Of a DNA stretch of 64,000 nucleotides, positions 8,849 through 18,130 are shown piece after piece. The DNA comes from Dokdonella sp. Lineage in GTDB: Bacteria > Pseudomonadota > Gammaproteobacteria > Xanthomonadales > Rhodanobacteraceae. Below the pieces are notes generated by a model. That model saw only the letters and a list, made by a program, of their open reading frames with translations. It was not told the DNA's origin and made no database searches. The stretch's first letter is position 1. Each line of letters opens with the position of its first letter. The translations under genes and the position numbers were made by a program. The DNA is taken from assembly GCA_019634795.1 (NCBI GenBank), contig JAHCAR010000004.1:62001-126000 (forward strand), in the 5' to 3' direction.

Positions 8849-9718
8849 TCAGCGGCGAATGGCCATCAGGCCGGCGCCAGCGAGGAGCAGGCCGGCCAGC
8901 AGCAGGCCGAGGTTGCCAAGGAACGGCAGTTCGGCCGGCGGCGTGAACGGCACGCCCGCGCCGGCATTGGTATCGAGCACGACGTTGTCGAACTCGCCGA
9001 CTTCGCCGGCCTGGAAATTGTCACTGATCAGCACGACCTGCTCCATCTGCGTGCCCGCGAAAACGCCGGCGACGCTCGAATAGATCAGCGCGTTGTTGAT
9101 GTAGTAGTCCAGCGTATTGGCGACCGGATCGAGTTCGATGCGCAGGTTGAAGGTCGTGTTGACCGGCCAGTTGATGCCGGTATCGACGAAGGCCAGACCG
9201 CCACCCGTGTCGTCGAGGATCTGGATCGTGCCGAGGAAGCCGAACTTGACGCGTGCGGACAGGAAGCTCTGCGAGGGCGCCTGCGGCACGACGTCATAGT
9301 CGGCGCCACCGGTGGCGGTGATGCGGATGTCGACGCTGAGCGACGACGGATCGGTCACGTTCTGCGGGCCGAGATCGGGGCTGAAGGCACCAGTGTTGGT
9401 TCCCGCGCTGATCGTGCCATCACCGGCAATCTGCAGGTCCTGGGCGCCCGCAATCGGACTGGTCGCATTGATGACCGGTTGGGCGGAGCTGGCCGCAAAC
9501 GTCGTCCAGCCTGCCTGGCCGCCGATATATCCCGGGGCGAAACCTTCGCCGGGCTCGAAGCCCGAGGTCAGCTGGACTGCCGGAGCCGGCGCATTCGGGT
9601 TGGCCGGCACGAAGGCTTCAACGCGGTTGGCGGTCGGGTCGATCGGCTTGGCGACTGCCAGGCCCTGGATTCCCAGAACGAGAATGCTGGCGGCAGCCAG
9701 CTTGAACATCGAATTCAT
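8849..9718 (-). CDS. Exported protein with C-terminal membrane-anchor/sorting tail
   Basis: A protein of about 289 residues with an N-terminal signal peptide (through '…LGIQGLAVA') and a beta-rich Gly/Asn/Thr-rich middle. The C-terminus is tripartite: a Pro-rich linker, 'ELPFLGNLGLLLAGLLLAGA' and a short 'RR' tail. That layout (short motif, hydrophobic helix, basic end) matches PEP-CTERM/IPTL-CTERM-like sorting signals. No catalytic motif is visible; the body resembles a lectin-like jelly-roll. An alternative start three codons in (9709) is possible. Three other genes in the window (35173, 36149, 62210) share this architecture. Confidence 0.75.
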   Translation of the reverse strand: MNSMFKLAAASILVLGIQGLAVAKPIDPTANRVEAFVPANPNAPAPAVQLTSGFEPGEGFAPGYIGGQAGWTTFAASSAQPVINATSPIAGAQDLQIAGDGTISAGTNTGAFSPDLGPQNVTDPSSLSVDIRITATGGADYDVVPQAPSQSFLSARVKFGFLGTIQILDDTGGGLAFVDTGINWPVNTTFNLRIELDPVANTLDYYINNALIYSSVAGVFAGTQMEQVVLISDNFQAGEVGEFDNVVLDTNAGAGVPFTPPAELPFLGNLGLLLAGLLLAGAGLMAIRR

Positions 9719-10191
9719 CTATTGGTATCCCCTATACGATTGTTGCAGACAATCCCTGGCGCCGCTGGACTACTCGGCGTCTAAGGAAAACGGGTGGCAA
9801 AACGGAGAGTTTCGGCCGCGCAAGGACTGTCGATCGACGACCCCTGACCCTCGAATACTAGCGGGCGAGTGGCCAGGAAGATAGCCCAAAGTCGCGATTG
9901 GCCTCGATTGTCAAGGAAATGGCGCGAGAATCACCCCAACAGGGTCCGCGCAACGCCTTGCGCGAGAATCCGGGCGCCTGCCTGATCCTGCAGGCGCCGA
10001 TCGGCGAGCGGGCCGGCCGATATTGAGTGATCCGATTGGCGACGTTTTTCAGCCACGCTGATGGCCGCCAGCCCGAATCGCTGCGATGCCGGCCGCGGAA
10101 GCCGCGCTGCGGGTCTCATGGAAGGCCATGCGCCGCGCGTGCGATCAGGTCTCGCGACTCCGCTGTCTGGGCTTTGATTCGGCCCGATCGT
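9719..10191. other. 473-bp intergenic region
   Basis: This lies upstream of the minus-strand exported-protein gene and downstream of the GGDEF-EAL gene. Short open frames here have no family resemblance or plausible ribosome site. The right part should hold the promoter of the 9718 gene, but no convincing -35/-10 pair was identified. Confidence 0.5.
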
Positions 10192-13095
10192 TCAGCCGGC
10201 CAGGGTCAGTTCCAGCGCCGGACGGGGCAGGGCGAACAGGAAGCCCTGGCCGATGCTGCATTCGAGGCGCATCAGGGCGTCGCATTGCGCCTTTGTCTCG
10301 ATGCCTTCGGCGATGACTTCCATGCCGAGGGAGCCGGCCAGGGCGCGGATGGCACGAACCACCGCTGCCGCGCTGCCGCTGAGGTCGGATTGCAGCTCGG
10401 CGACGAAGGAGCGGTCGATCTTCAGCGAGTGCAGCGGAAAGCGATGCAGGTAGGAAAGCGAGGAATAGCCGGTGCCGAAGTCGTCGAGAGAGGTCAGCAC
10501 GCCCGCATCGCGCAGGCTCAGCATCGTCCGTGCCGCCTGGTCCGGGTCCTGCAGCAGCGCACCTTCGGTCACCTCGATGCGGACCCGCGAAGGCGGCACC
10601 TGGTAGGCGCGCAGCAGGTCGAGCAGACTGGCGGTCAGGTTCGGCGCGCGGAAATGACGGGCCGAGACGTTGATGCTGACATAGGCCTGCGAATCCTCGA
10701 GCCCGGGGATCGCACTGAAGACCTGCTCGTAGATCTGCCAGTCGATCTGTTCGATGTTGCCGGTGTCCTCGGCAAGGGCGAGGAAATCCGCCGGCAACAA
10801 CAATCCGCGCGAGGCATGGCGCCAGCGCAGCAGGGCCTCGTAGCCGAGCACGGCCCCGTCTGCCAAGCGCACGATCGGCTGCAGGTAGGGCTCGAATTCA
10901 TTGCGGGTCAGCGCGCGGCGCATTTCGCTTTCGAGATCGAGCATGTTGAGCGCTTCGAGGCGCAGTTGTTCATCGAACAGTTCGTAGCGCTGGCGCCCGC
11001 GTGACTTGGCCCGGTACATCGCGACATCGGCATCGCGCAACAGTTCCTCAGGCTGCGTGTAGCGCTCGTGGGCGAGGGCGATGCCGATGCTGGCCGAGGA
11101 ATAGATCTCCTTGTCGCCGAGGCGGATCGGGTCGACCAGCACGTTCAATACGCGACGGGCCAGCTGGCAGGCGTCTTCGACGCCGCGGATGTCCTCGAGC
11201 AGGATCGTGAATTCGTCGCCGCCGAGCCGCGAAATCAGTCCGTTCGAACCGACGCAACCGGAAATCCTCTGTCCGGCCTCGATCAGCAGTTCATCGCCGA
11301 GCAGGTGGCCGACCGAATCGTTGACGACCTTGAAACGGTCGAGGTCGAGGAACAGCACGGCGAACAGACGCGACGGGTCCTTGCGGTAGCGCGAGAGGAC
11401 CACGCGCAGGCGTTCGAGCAGCGAAGTGCGGTTCGGCAAGCCGGTCAGGGCGTCGTGCAGGGTTTCGTGCTTGAGCAGCGACTCCGTCATTTCCCGCACC
11501 TGGATCTGTTCGCGCAGGTCCTGGTTGGCCAGGCGCAACTCCTCCGTGCGCTCCTCGACGCGCCGTTCGAGCTCGGAGTAGGCCCTGCGCAACCGATCCT
11601 GGGCCTGCTTGCGTTCGAGGGCCGTGGCGATATGCAGCGAGGCGAACTGCAGGATTTCCTGTTCCGCAGGGCCGTAGTCATCTTCCGCGTCGTAGCTCTG
11701 TACGACCATGACACCGACGGCATGTTCGTCGAGCAGCAGCGGTACGCCGAGCCAGCATTTGGGCAGGGTGCCGAAAACCAGCAGTCCCTGTTCTTCCGCG
11801 AGGGTCCGGATCCTGGTTCGGGTCGCCAGCAGCGGACGCTTCTGCTGCAGTACCCACTCGGTGATGCCATTGGTCAGCCGGCGCGTCTGCAAGGGGCGAT
11901 CGTGTTCGTCGACGAAATACGGAAAGCTCAGTTCGCTGCCGTCGGCGGATACCAGTGCGATGAAGAAATTGCGTGCATTGAGCAGTTCCGAAACGACCTC
12001 GTGGACCCCGGAAAAGAAGGCGCCGATGCTGCCGTGGCCGCCGGCCAGTTCGGCGATGCGGAACAATGCCGCCTGCAGACGCTGCCCGCGCTGGCGCTCG
12101 CGGACTTCCTCGCGCAAGGTCCGGTTGGTCTCCGCAAGTTCGGCGGTCCGACGCCTGACCTCGTGTTCGAGCCTGTCATGGGCCTGCTTGCGGGTTACCG
12201 CGGAAAGGGTCTGCTGGGCGACGAAGGTCAGCAGGGCGCGATCGGCTTCGCTGTAGCGGCGCTTTTCGTCATAGCTCTGGATCACGACGGTTCCGCGCAC
12301 GCGGTCGCCTTCGAGCATCGGGACACCGAGCCAGTCGACGCATTCCGGACCGAGTCGTTCGTCGGGAAACATGCCCAGCGAGGCGCGCAATTCCGCGCTG
12401 GGTCCGAGCAGGGACTTGCCGCTGTGCACGACTGCGAAAGTCAGGCTGTTCGGATAGTCCCTGGCCTTCAGGTGGGTGGAGGCCGTCGAGTTGTCCGGGT
12501 CGTCGATTCCGGCGTAATAGGGGAAATAGACGACGTCGAGTATGTCGTCGTACAGGGCGACGTAGAAATTTTCGGCATAGGTCAGGGTGCCGACGACCTC
12601 GTGCACGCGGGCGAGCATTTCCGGGACGCTGATGTCCGCGTAGGAAAGGTCGGCAATCGTGTACAGCGCCCGCTGCAGGTGTTCGTTGTATCGGGCCGCG
12701 GCGATTTCCTCGTCGCGGTCCTGGAAACGCAGGATCTCTGCGAGCCGCTGGTCGACCAGGTCGATCCATGCGCAATCCTGATCCGACCATGTCCTGCCGG
12801 TCGCTTCATTCGCCTCGAGCATGAGGTGCAGGCCAGCCCTTCCATCGGCGAGCGGAACGACCCATTCCTCTTGGTCGAGGCGGACTTCGCGCAGCCGGGA
12901 ACATGCGCCCGCATCATTCAGCTGCAGCCGGGCGCCACGACAGTGCAGGTATTCGCGTGAAAAGCGTTCGGCAACGCTGGCGAGCCCCTCGAAGTCGGAC
13001 GCTTCGGTGGCCAAAGCGAGCGCACAAGCGGCACTGGCCGGGCCGATGTTGCGCACCGGCGACCGAGGTCGCAGCAGTCCGATCAGCGTTTCCAC
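10192..13095 (-). CDS. GAF-GAF-GGDEF-EAL cyclic-di-GMP signalling protein
   Basis: A 967-residue soluble sensor likely to make and/or break cyclic-di-GMP. It has a degenerate GAF-like N-terminal region (about 20-120), GAF 1 (about 130-290), a coiled coil, GAF 2 (about 330-485) and a second coiled coil ending in 'LTGLPNR'. A GGDEF domain follows (about 525-685, motif 'SRLGGDEFTILLED'), then EAL (about 705-960). The GGDEF signature is intact, but the RxxD product-inhibition site five residues upstream reads GSNG and is absent. EAL key motifs are present ('YEALLRW', 'DDFGTGYSSLSYL', 'KIDRSFV', 'AEGIET'). Start is GTG at 13095 behind GGGGAAGA. No transmembrane segment was seen, and it is monocistronic. 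Which activity dominates cannot be read. Confidence 0.93.
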   Translation of the reverse strand: METLIGLLRPRSPVRNIGPASAACALALATEASDFEGLASVAERFSREYLHCRGARLQLNDAGACSRLREVRLDQEEWVVPLADGRAGLHLMLEANEATGRTWSDQDCAWIDLVDQRLAEILRFQDRDEEIAAARYNEHLQRALYTIADLSYADISVPEMLARVHEVVGTLTYAENFYVALYDDILDVVYFPYYAGIDDPDNSTASTHLKARDYPNSLTFAVVHSGKSLLGPSAELRASLGMFPDERLGPECVDWLGVPMLEGDRVRGTVVIQSYDEKRRYSEADRALLTFVAQQTLSAVTRKQAHDRLEHEVRRRTAELAETNRTLREEVRERQRGQRLQAALFRIAELAGGHGSIGAFFSGVHEVVSELLNARNFFIALVSADGSELSFPYFVDEHDRPLQTRRLTNGITEWVLQQKRPLLATRTRIRTLAEEQGLLVFGTLPKCWLGVPLLLDEHAVGVMVVQSYDAEDDYGPAEQEILQFASLHIATALERKQAQDRLRRAYSELERRVEERTEELRLANQDLREQIQVREMTESLLKHETLHDALTGLPNRTSLLERLRVVLSRYRKDPSRLFAVLFLDLDRFKVVNDSVGHLLGDELLIEAGQRISGCVGSNGLISRLGGDEFTILLEDIRGVEDACQLARRVLNVLVDPIRLGDKEIYSSASIGIALAHERYTQPEELLRDADVAMYRAKSRGRQRYELFDEQLRLEALNMLDLESEMRRALTRNEFEPYLQPIVRLADGAVLGYEALLRWRHASRGLLLPADFLALAEDTGNIEQIDWQIYEQVFSAIPGLEDSQAYVSINVSARHFRAPNLTASLLDLLRAYQVPPSRVRIEVTEGALLQDPDQAARTMLSLRDAGVLTSLDDFGTGYSSLSYLHRFPLHSLKIDRSFVAELQSDLSGSAAAVVRAIRALAGSLGMEVIAEGIETKAQCDALMRLECSIGQGFLFALPRPALELTLAG

Positions 13096-13454
13096 ATTCT
13101 TCCCCCTGCGGCAGCCACCCTAGCACCCGACCGCGGACCTGTCGAAGCCTCAGTCCGAGGACGAATGGCCCGCGGCCGGCCGCCGACTGCAGACAGGATG
13201 CCAGTGCGTCCTGCGCATGACGGAAGCCCGACCCTGCAGTCCTCTGCCTGGTCCCGGAATCCCGTCCCGGCGTACTGCCCGATTTCTCCTGGATTCCTGC
13301 AAGTTTCGGGCCGCAGGGTGCCGTGGCGGGAATCTGCAGCTCCCTTCCACCGCAGAGCGGCGGATGGTGGGCAGTCCGGGCCGACGGGGTCGTGGCGGCG
13401 CGGACAGGGCGGCGTCGGGTTCCTCGACGCGTCTCGACCGCGCGGTGGCGCTCC
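13096..13454. other. 359-bp intergenic region
   Basis: GC-rich spacer between two minus-strand genes. It carries the promoter region of the GGDEF-EAL gene on its left and whatever ends the peptidase transcript on its right. No recognisable gene, repeat or clear hairpin terminator was found. Confidence 0.4.
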
Positions 13455-14897
13455 TCAGTGCGTGCTCTTTTCCGTTTCGAATGCCCCTGGCGCAGAGCCG
13501 AAGTCGCCTTCGGCCTGGGCGGCCAGGTACATGGCCACTGCATAGGCCGCCACGTTCTGACGCAGTTGGTCGGGATCGACCTTGTCGAGGGTGTCATTGG
13601 CCGTGTGATGCCACTCGAAATAGCGCGAGGTGTCCTGGTGCAGGGAAAGCCCGGCCATGCCGACCGCGTGCACGGCGCTGAGGTCGGAGCCGCCACTGCC
13701 GGTGGCAGTGGAGTCGTATTCGATGCCGAGTGGCTTCAGCGCGGCGGCGATCTGATCGATGGCGCCGCGTGCTTCGGGCTTGACCGATGCGGTGACCTTG
13801 AGGATGCGATCGGCGCCGCCATCGGATTCCGCGCCGAGAACCGCCTTGCCGATCTCGAGATGATGCTGGGCGGCATAGGCGAATCCGCCGAACAAGCCCG
13901 ATTCCTCGTTGGCGAAGGCGACCACGCGGATGCTGCGCGCGGGCCGCTCGGGCATCTGCCCGATCAGGTGCGCGGCGGCCGTGGTAATCGCCACTCCGGC
14001 CGCATCGTCGATGGCACCGGTGCCGAGATCCCAGGAATCGAGATGGCCGCCGGTCAGGAAATGTTCGTTCGGGCGGCGGCTGCCTGTGATCTCGGCGATC
14101 ACGTTGGCACCCGTGTAGCGGCCCTCGATGCCGCAATCGAGGGCGACATGGATTCTCACCGGCTTGCCGCGCTTGAGGATGCGTTCGAGCTGGTCGGCAT
14201 CCGGATTCGAGAGCGCGGCAGCCGGGATCGCCTTGTCCGGGTCGGAGAACTTCGTCATGCCGGTATGCGCGAGCCGATTTTCGTCGGAGCCGACCGAGCG
14301 CAACAGGAACGCCGCGGCGCCCTTGGCGGCAGCCAGTTCCGGACCCTGCACGCGCACGCTCGAGCCCGGTCCGTAGTCGCGCCCATCGACGAGTGCGTGC
14401 ATGCGCGGTATGCCGAGGTAGACGATCTTGCCGCGAACCTTGTAGTCCTCCGCGGCCTTCATCGCATCGAGCGAATCGAAGGCGATCACCTCGCTGGTAA
14501 GACCCTCGGCCGGGGTAGCCGCCGAGCCGCCCAGTGCAGTCAGGACCAGCGGCTGCTTGAACGGCTCGACGACTTCGGCGCTTTCGCTGCGCCGCACCCA
14601 TTTCGGGTAGCTGACCGGTTCGGTCCAGACCTTGTCGAAGCCGAGCGCCTTGAATTTCGCGATCATCCATTCGCGCGCCTTCGGGTCGTTCTCGCTGCCG
14701 GCGAGACGCTGCCCGACCTCGGTGGTCAGGCCCTCGATGATGGCGTAGGCGACATCATCCTTGAGCGCCTGTTCGCGCAGGATCGAAGCCTGTGCGATCG
14801 CCGCCTGCGGGATGCGCGTGGGCGTACTGCCCTGGGCGGCGTACAGGGCTGGGGCGACGACAAGGAAAAGCGATGAGAGCGCAACGAGTCGGGGCAT
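13455..14897 (-). CDS. Secreted M28 family zinc metallopeptidase (carboxypeptidase Q-like)
   Basis: A 480-residue exported peptidase. The start at 14897 gives a clean signal peptide ('LVALSSLFLVVAPALYAA'); an upstream in-frame extension to 14960 is unlikely. Co-catalytic zinc ligands of M28 are visible: 'GGHLDSWDLG' (His, Asp), 'GAIDDAAG' (bridging Asp), 'NEESGLFGG' (catalytic Glu and ligand), 'ESDGG' and the late 'EWHHTANDT' His. A protease-associated insert lies in the first half ('GKIVYLGIP…'). The layout is that of plasma glutamate carboxypeptidase relatives, which cleave dipeptides or N-terminal residues. It would act in the periplasm or outside the cell. Confidence 0.93.
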   Translation of the reverse strand: MPRLVALSSLFLVVAPALYAAQGSTPTRIPQAAIAQASILREQALKDDVAYAIIEGLTTEVGQRLAGSENDPKAREWMIAKFKALGFDKVWTEPVSYPKWVRRSESAEVVEPFKQPLVLTALGGSAATPAEGLTSEVIAFDSLDAMKAAEDYKVRGKIVYLGIPRMHALVDGRDYGPGSSVRVQGPELAAAKGAAAFLLRSVGSDENRLAHTGMTKFSDPDKAIPAAALSNPDADQLERILKRGKPVRIHVALDCGIEGRYTGANVIAEITGSRRPNEHFLTGGHLDSWDLGTGAIDDAAGVAITTAAAHLIGQMPERPARSIRVVAFANEESGLFGGFAYAAQHHLEIGKAVLGAESDGGADRILKVTASVKPEARGAIDQIAAALKPLGIEYDSTATGSGGSDLSAVHAVGMAGLSLHQDTSRYFEWHHTANDTLDKVDPDQLRQNVAAYAVAMYLAAQAEGDFGSAPGAFETEKSTH

Positions 14898-15045
14898 GGT
14901 CGATCTCTGCCGGGGCAAACGGCGATGATGCCAGAAGCGATGCGATCCGGACCATGGCAAAAGTCAGCGGGATGCGCGCGCCGGCGACACCCAAGGCAAG
15001 CTTGAAGCGAGGCACGCCATCCGGCGGGCCTCGCCGAGGGTAGGA

Positions 15046-16740
15046 TCAGGACTGATCGGCAGGCTTTTGCGCCTTGCTGCTGCCTGGTGGATCGCTTGGC
15101 GCTTCGGGTTCCGGCTTGCGCTCCGCGGCAAGTCCGCTCAGATCGGAGAGATCATTGAGTCCGACTTCCTTCAGCAGCGAGTCGATCAGCGGCCGCTGGG
15201 CGCGATAGCGCAGGGCATGGTCGACCACGGAGCGGGCGAGGTTGCCGTCGCCCGGGCCATTGCCGTCGCCGGCACTGCCGCCACCACCATTCATACCGCG
15301 CACATCGACGATCTTGATGCCCTCGATGCGCTCCATCGGCTTGACCGCCTGCTCGATGATCGAGGGTAGCTGGCGCAGCAGTTCGAGCTTGATCTCGAGA
15401 CGGATCTGCTCTTCGCTGAGTGCATTGCGCGCTTCGTTGATGCTGCGTTTGCCCTCGGCCTCGACCCGATAGCGTTCCTCGTCGGCCTGGGCCCGGATGC
15501 GCACGGCGTCGGCCTCACCGGTGGCGCTGACGCGTTGCGCTTCGGCACGGTCGTCGGATGCCTTCTTTTCCGCTTCGGCGGCCACCGTGATGCCGATAGC
15601 GTCCTGCTCGGCGTGCTCGCGGGCCTGGACCAGCTTGACCGCCTTCGCGCGTTCGGCCACGGCCGTTTCGCGGACCTTCTTGACCTCTTCCTCGGCCTCG
15701 ACCGCCTTGGCCAGCGCGCGATCGGCTTCGGCCTTGGCCGCCGACTCTTCCTGCGATTTCTGCGAGATCGCGATCTCACGCTCCTGCTGGGCGATCCGGA
15801 TGATGCGTTCGCGTTCGATCTCGCGTTGTTCGATCGAGCGGCGCTTGTCGATTTCGCTCTCGGCGATCGCGCGATCGGAGTTGATCTTGGCCTGTTCGGC
15901 TTCGCGATGGCGATCGGCTTCCTGCTGGGCGATCATCGACGCGGCCTCGGCGGCACGCACCTTGATTTCCTGGTCCTGCGACAGGCGCGCATATTCCTGG
16001 TCGCGGGCGATCTCGAGCGACTGGCGCTCGGTCTGCAGGTTCTTCAATTCCACCTGGATCTTCGTGTCGCGCTCGATGTCGTTGCGTTCCTTGCGCCGCA
16101 ACTCGATTTCCTGGGTCAGCTTGGTCAGACCCTGGGCGTCGAAGGCGTTCTGCGGGTTGAAGAAATCTGCTGCAGTCTGGTCGAGTCCGGTCAACGACAC
16201 CGATTCGAGTTCGAGGCCGTTCTTGTGCAGGTCCTCGGATACCGCGACCTGGACCTTCTGGGCGAAGTCCGAACGATTTTCGTGCAGTTCTTCCATGCTC
16301 ATGCCGGCGGCCACCGCGCGTAGCGCGTCGACGAACTTGCCCTCGACCAGTTCCTTCAGTGCCGCTGGATCCATCGTGCGCCGACCCAGGGTTTGCGCCG
16401 CGGTCGAGATGGCCTGTGCATCCGGCTTTACGCGCACGTAGAACTCGGCCTGCACGTCGACCCGCATGCGATCGCGGGTGATCAGGGCGGCCTCGCGCGC
16501 GCGCAGCACTTCGAGCTTGAGTGTGTTCATGTTGACCGGGATCGTCTCGTGCAGCACGGGCAGCACGAGCACGCCGCCATCACGCACGACTTTCTCGCCA
16601 CCGAGTCCGGTGCGCACGAATGCGATTTCCTTGCTCGAGCGTCGATACAGCCGGGCGAAGACCATGCCGAGCGCGAACAGCGCGACGAGGATGACGCCAG
16701 CCGGAAGCAGTACCGACATATAGGGCACGTTGAGATCCAT
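15046..16740 (-). CDS. yqiK: Flotillin-like SPFH membrane protein YqiK
   Basis: A 564-residue inner-membrane scaffold protein. One N-terminal membrane helix (about 8-29) leads into an SPFH/Band 7 domain ('RTGLGGEKVVRDGGVLVLPV' onward, about 40-200). A long charged coiled coil rich in Glu, Arg, Ala and Gln follows (about 210-430), then a flotillin-type C-terminal segment with a Gly/Asn-rich linker. Flotillins organise membrane microdomains and respond to membrane stress. It is the last gene of a four-gene operon after pspA and yqiJ, with 8 bases separating it from yqiJ; yqiJ-yqiK pairing is conserved in E. coli. Confidence 0.92.
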   Translation of the reverse strand: MDLNVPYMSVLLPAGVILVALFALGMVFARLYRRSSKEIAFVRTGLGGEKVVRDGGVLVLPVLHETIPVNMNTLKLEVLRAREAALITRDRMRVDVQAEFYVRVKPDAQAISTAAQTLGRRTMDPAALKELVEGKFVDALRAVAAGMSMEELHENRSDFAQKVQVAVSEDLHKNGLELESVSLTGLDQTAADFFNPQNAFDAQGLTKLTQEIELRRKERNDIERDTKIQVELKNLQTERQSLEIARDQEYARLSQDQEIKVRAAEAASMIAQQEADRHREAEQAKINSDRAIAESEIDKRRSIEQREIERERIIRIAQQEREIAISQKSQEESAAKAEADRALAKAVEAEEEVKKVRETAVAERAKAVKLVQAREHAEQDAIGITVAAEAEKKASDDRAEAQRVSATGEADAVRIRAQADEERYRVEAEGKRSINEARNALSEEQIRLEIKLELLRQLPSIIEQAVKPMERIEGIKIVDVRGMNGGGGSAGDGNGPGDGNLARSVVDHALRYRAQRPLIDSLLKEVGLNDLSDLSGLAAERKPEPEAPSDPPGSSKAQKPADQS

Positions 16741-16748
16741 GATCAGAC

Positions 16749-17456
16749 TTACTCCGTATCGATGAGGGCGTCATTGGGATTGGAGATGGCCGAGAAGCGG
16801 CCCGCTCCGATCTGGCGCACGAGCAGGACGAGGGTGCCGGCGGCGAAAGTCTGCCCAGCCTCCTCGGGTTCCACGAGGACATGATGTTCGGTGCCGAACT
16901 GGTCGCGCAATCGTGCGTCGGCGGGCAAGCCGGCGCGCGCCACTCCATTGGTTATGGTGGCCGTGCGGCCGATGAAAGTGGACGGATCGACCGCGCTGCT
17001 TTCGTCCTGCGGCAGGATGCGGTGCAGGCCTGCGGTGCAGGCGCGCACGATCGGCAACGTGGCGAACAGCACGAGCGGCGCGGCGACGATGCCCGGCGCA
17101 TGCAGGCCGGTCAGCGATTTCAGGATTCCCTGGCCGATCAGCCCGCACAACCCGAATACCGTGAGCAGCACGATCAGCACCATCAGCACCGGAACCTTGC
17201 CCACGTAGAGCCAGGCGAGAAAGCGCGCGAACAGGCCCGGGCCTTCGACGCTGACCGAATCGAGACCGTGCGAGGCATGGCCCGGCGTATCGACGTCGGG
17301 CGCGTCGAGTTCGGTGTGCGGAACGACGAATTCATCGACCATGTCATTGAGGCTGAAACCGACGAGCAGGGCGATCAGCTCGACGACGGTCAGCCCGAAC
17401 ATGACGAGCAGGGCGACGACAAAGGGCTGGTTGCCTGGAGCGCCGATCCAATCCAT
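16749..17456 (-). CDS. yqiJ: YqiJ-like inner-membrane protein with OB-fold (NfeD-like) domain
   Basis: A 235-residue protein with three or four hydrophobic segments (about 10-37, 75-105, 118-140) and a C-terminal soluble NfeD-like OB-fold ('FIGRTATITNG', 'LRDQFGTEHHVLVEPEEAG'). The pattern 'LPQDESSAV' followed by the OB domain matches E. coli YqiJ closely. NfeD-like proteins are obligate partners of SPFH/flotillin proteins, which fits the adjacent yqiK. The ATG at 17456 overlaps the pspA stop by one base; a GTG one codon earlier (17459) would overlap by four. Confidence 0.9.
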   Translation of the reverse strand: MDWIGAPGNQPFVVALLVMFGLTVVELIALLVGFSLNDMVDEFVVPHTELDAPDVDTPGHASHGLDSVSVEGPGLFARFLAWLYVGKVPVLMVLIVLLTVFGLCGLIGQGILKSLTGLHAPGIVAAPLVLFATLPIVRACTAGLHRILPQDESSAVDPSTFIGRTATITNGVARAGLPADARLRDQFGTEHHVLVEPEEAGQTFAAGTLVLLVRQIGAGRFSAISNPNDALIDTE

Positions 17457-18130
17457 CACGAGCGTGCCTTGAGCTCCGCGAGCCGCTCCTGGATCCGGTT
17501 TCTGCGCGCAAGCTCCTCGAGTTCGGCGAGTTGGGCGGCATTGCGGTCGGAAGCATTGCGCGTGGCGCTCAATCCGCTCTGGCGCTGGAAGATGCGATCG
17601 AAGGCATCGGTGGCACGCTCGGCACGTGCCGACGCGGAGTCCTTGTTCGCCGCAGAGCCGCCTGCCGATGGCGACGAGCTGGCCTGTTCCTGGGCCTTGC
17701 GGAAGTCGGCCATGGCCTCGCGCATTTCGCGCTTCTTGGCCAACAGGGCCGTTACATAGCCTTCCAGGCGGGCCTTCTCATCGGCCAGTTCGGTCAGGCG
17801 CGATTCGAGGATCGGCAGCTGCGATTCGATGTCGATCTGGCGCTCGACCGCGGCACTTGCGAGGTCCTCGCGCCCCTGCTCGAGCGCCAGTTGCGCCTGT
17901 TCGGTCAGCACTTCGTGACGCGAACCTTCCTCTGCCAGGCGTTTCGCGCTCAGATGCCGTTGCGCCTCGACCTTGCCGAGATCCGCGCGCACGTCCGCGA
18001 TGGCGGATTCGATTTCGCGGATGGCCTGCTCCATGACGCTTTCCGGGGCCGCATTCTCCACCGCGTCAACGAGGGCGTGGAAGCCCCCGGCGATGATCCT
18101 GCCTACCCGACTTGCGAGTGACTCGCTCAT
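17456..18130 (-). CDS. pspA: PspA/IM30 family membrane-stress protein
   Basis: A 224-residue, almost wholly alpha-helical coiled-coil protein of the PspA/IM30 (ESCRT-III-like) family. It has an amphipathic N-terminal helix ('LASRVGRIIAGGFHALVDAV') for membrane binding, the family's 'MEQAIREIESAIADVRADL' region, and long Glu/Arg/Ala helices to about residue 165. The Ser/Ala-rich tail and last helix are less conserved. The family coats and stabilises damaged inner membrane. It overlaps the upstream small gene by 4 bases and yqiJ by one, so it is translated within a PspA-YqiJ-YqiK operon. No pspF or pspBC is present, so control must differ from the E. coli psp system. Confidence 0.9.
   Translation of the reverse strand: MSESLASRVGRIIAGGFHALVDAVENAAPESVMEQAIREIESAIADVRADLGKVEAQRHLSAKRLAEEGSRHEVLTEQAQLALEQGREDLASAAVERQIDIESQLPILESRLTELADEKARLEGYVTALLAKKREMREAMADFRKAQEQASSSPSAGGSAANKDSASARAERATDAFDRIFQRQSGLSATRNASDRNAAQLAELEELARRNRIQERLAELKARS

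Noticed and set aside
8836-8850. GGTTCGAATC, resembling a tRNA T-loop
   Set aside because: No acceptor stem, D-arm or anticodon arm can be drawn around it. It lies between a hairpin and the end of a protein gene.
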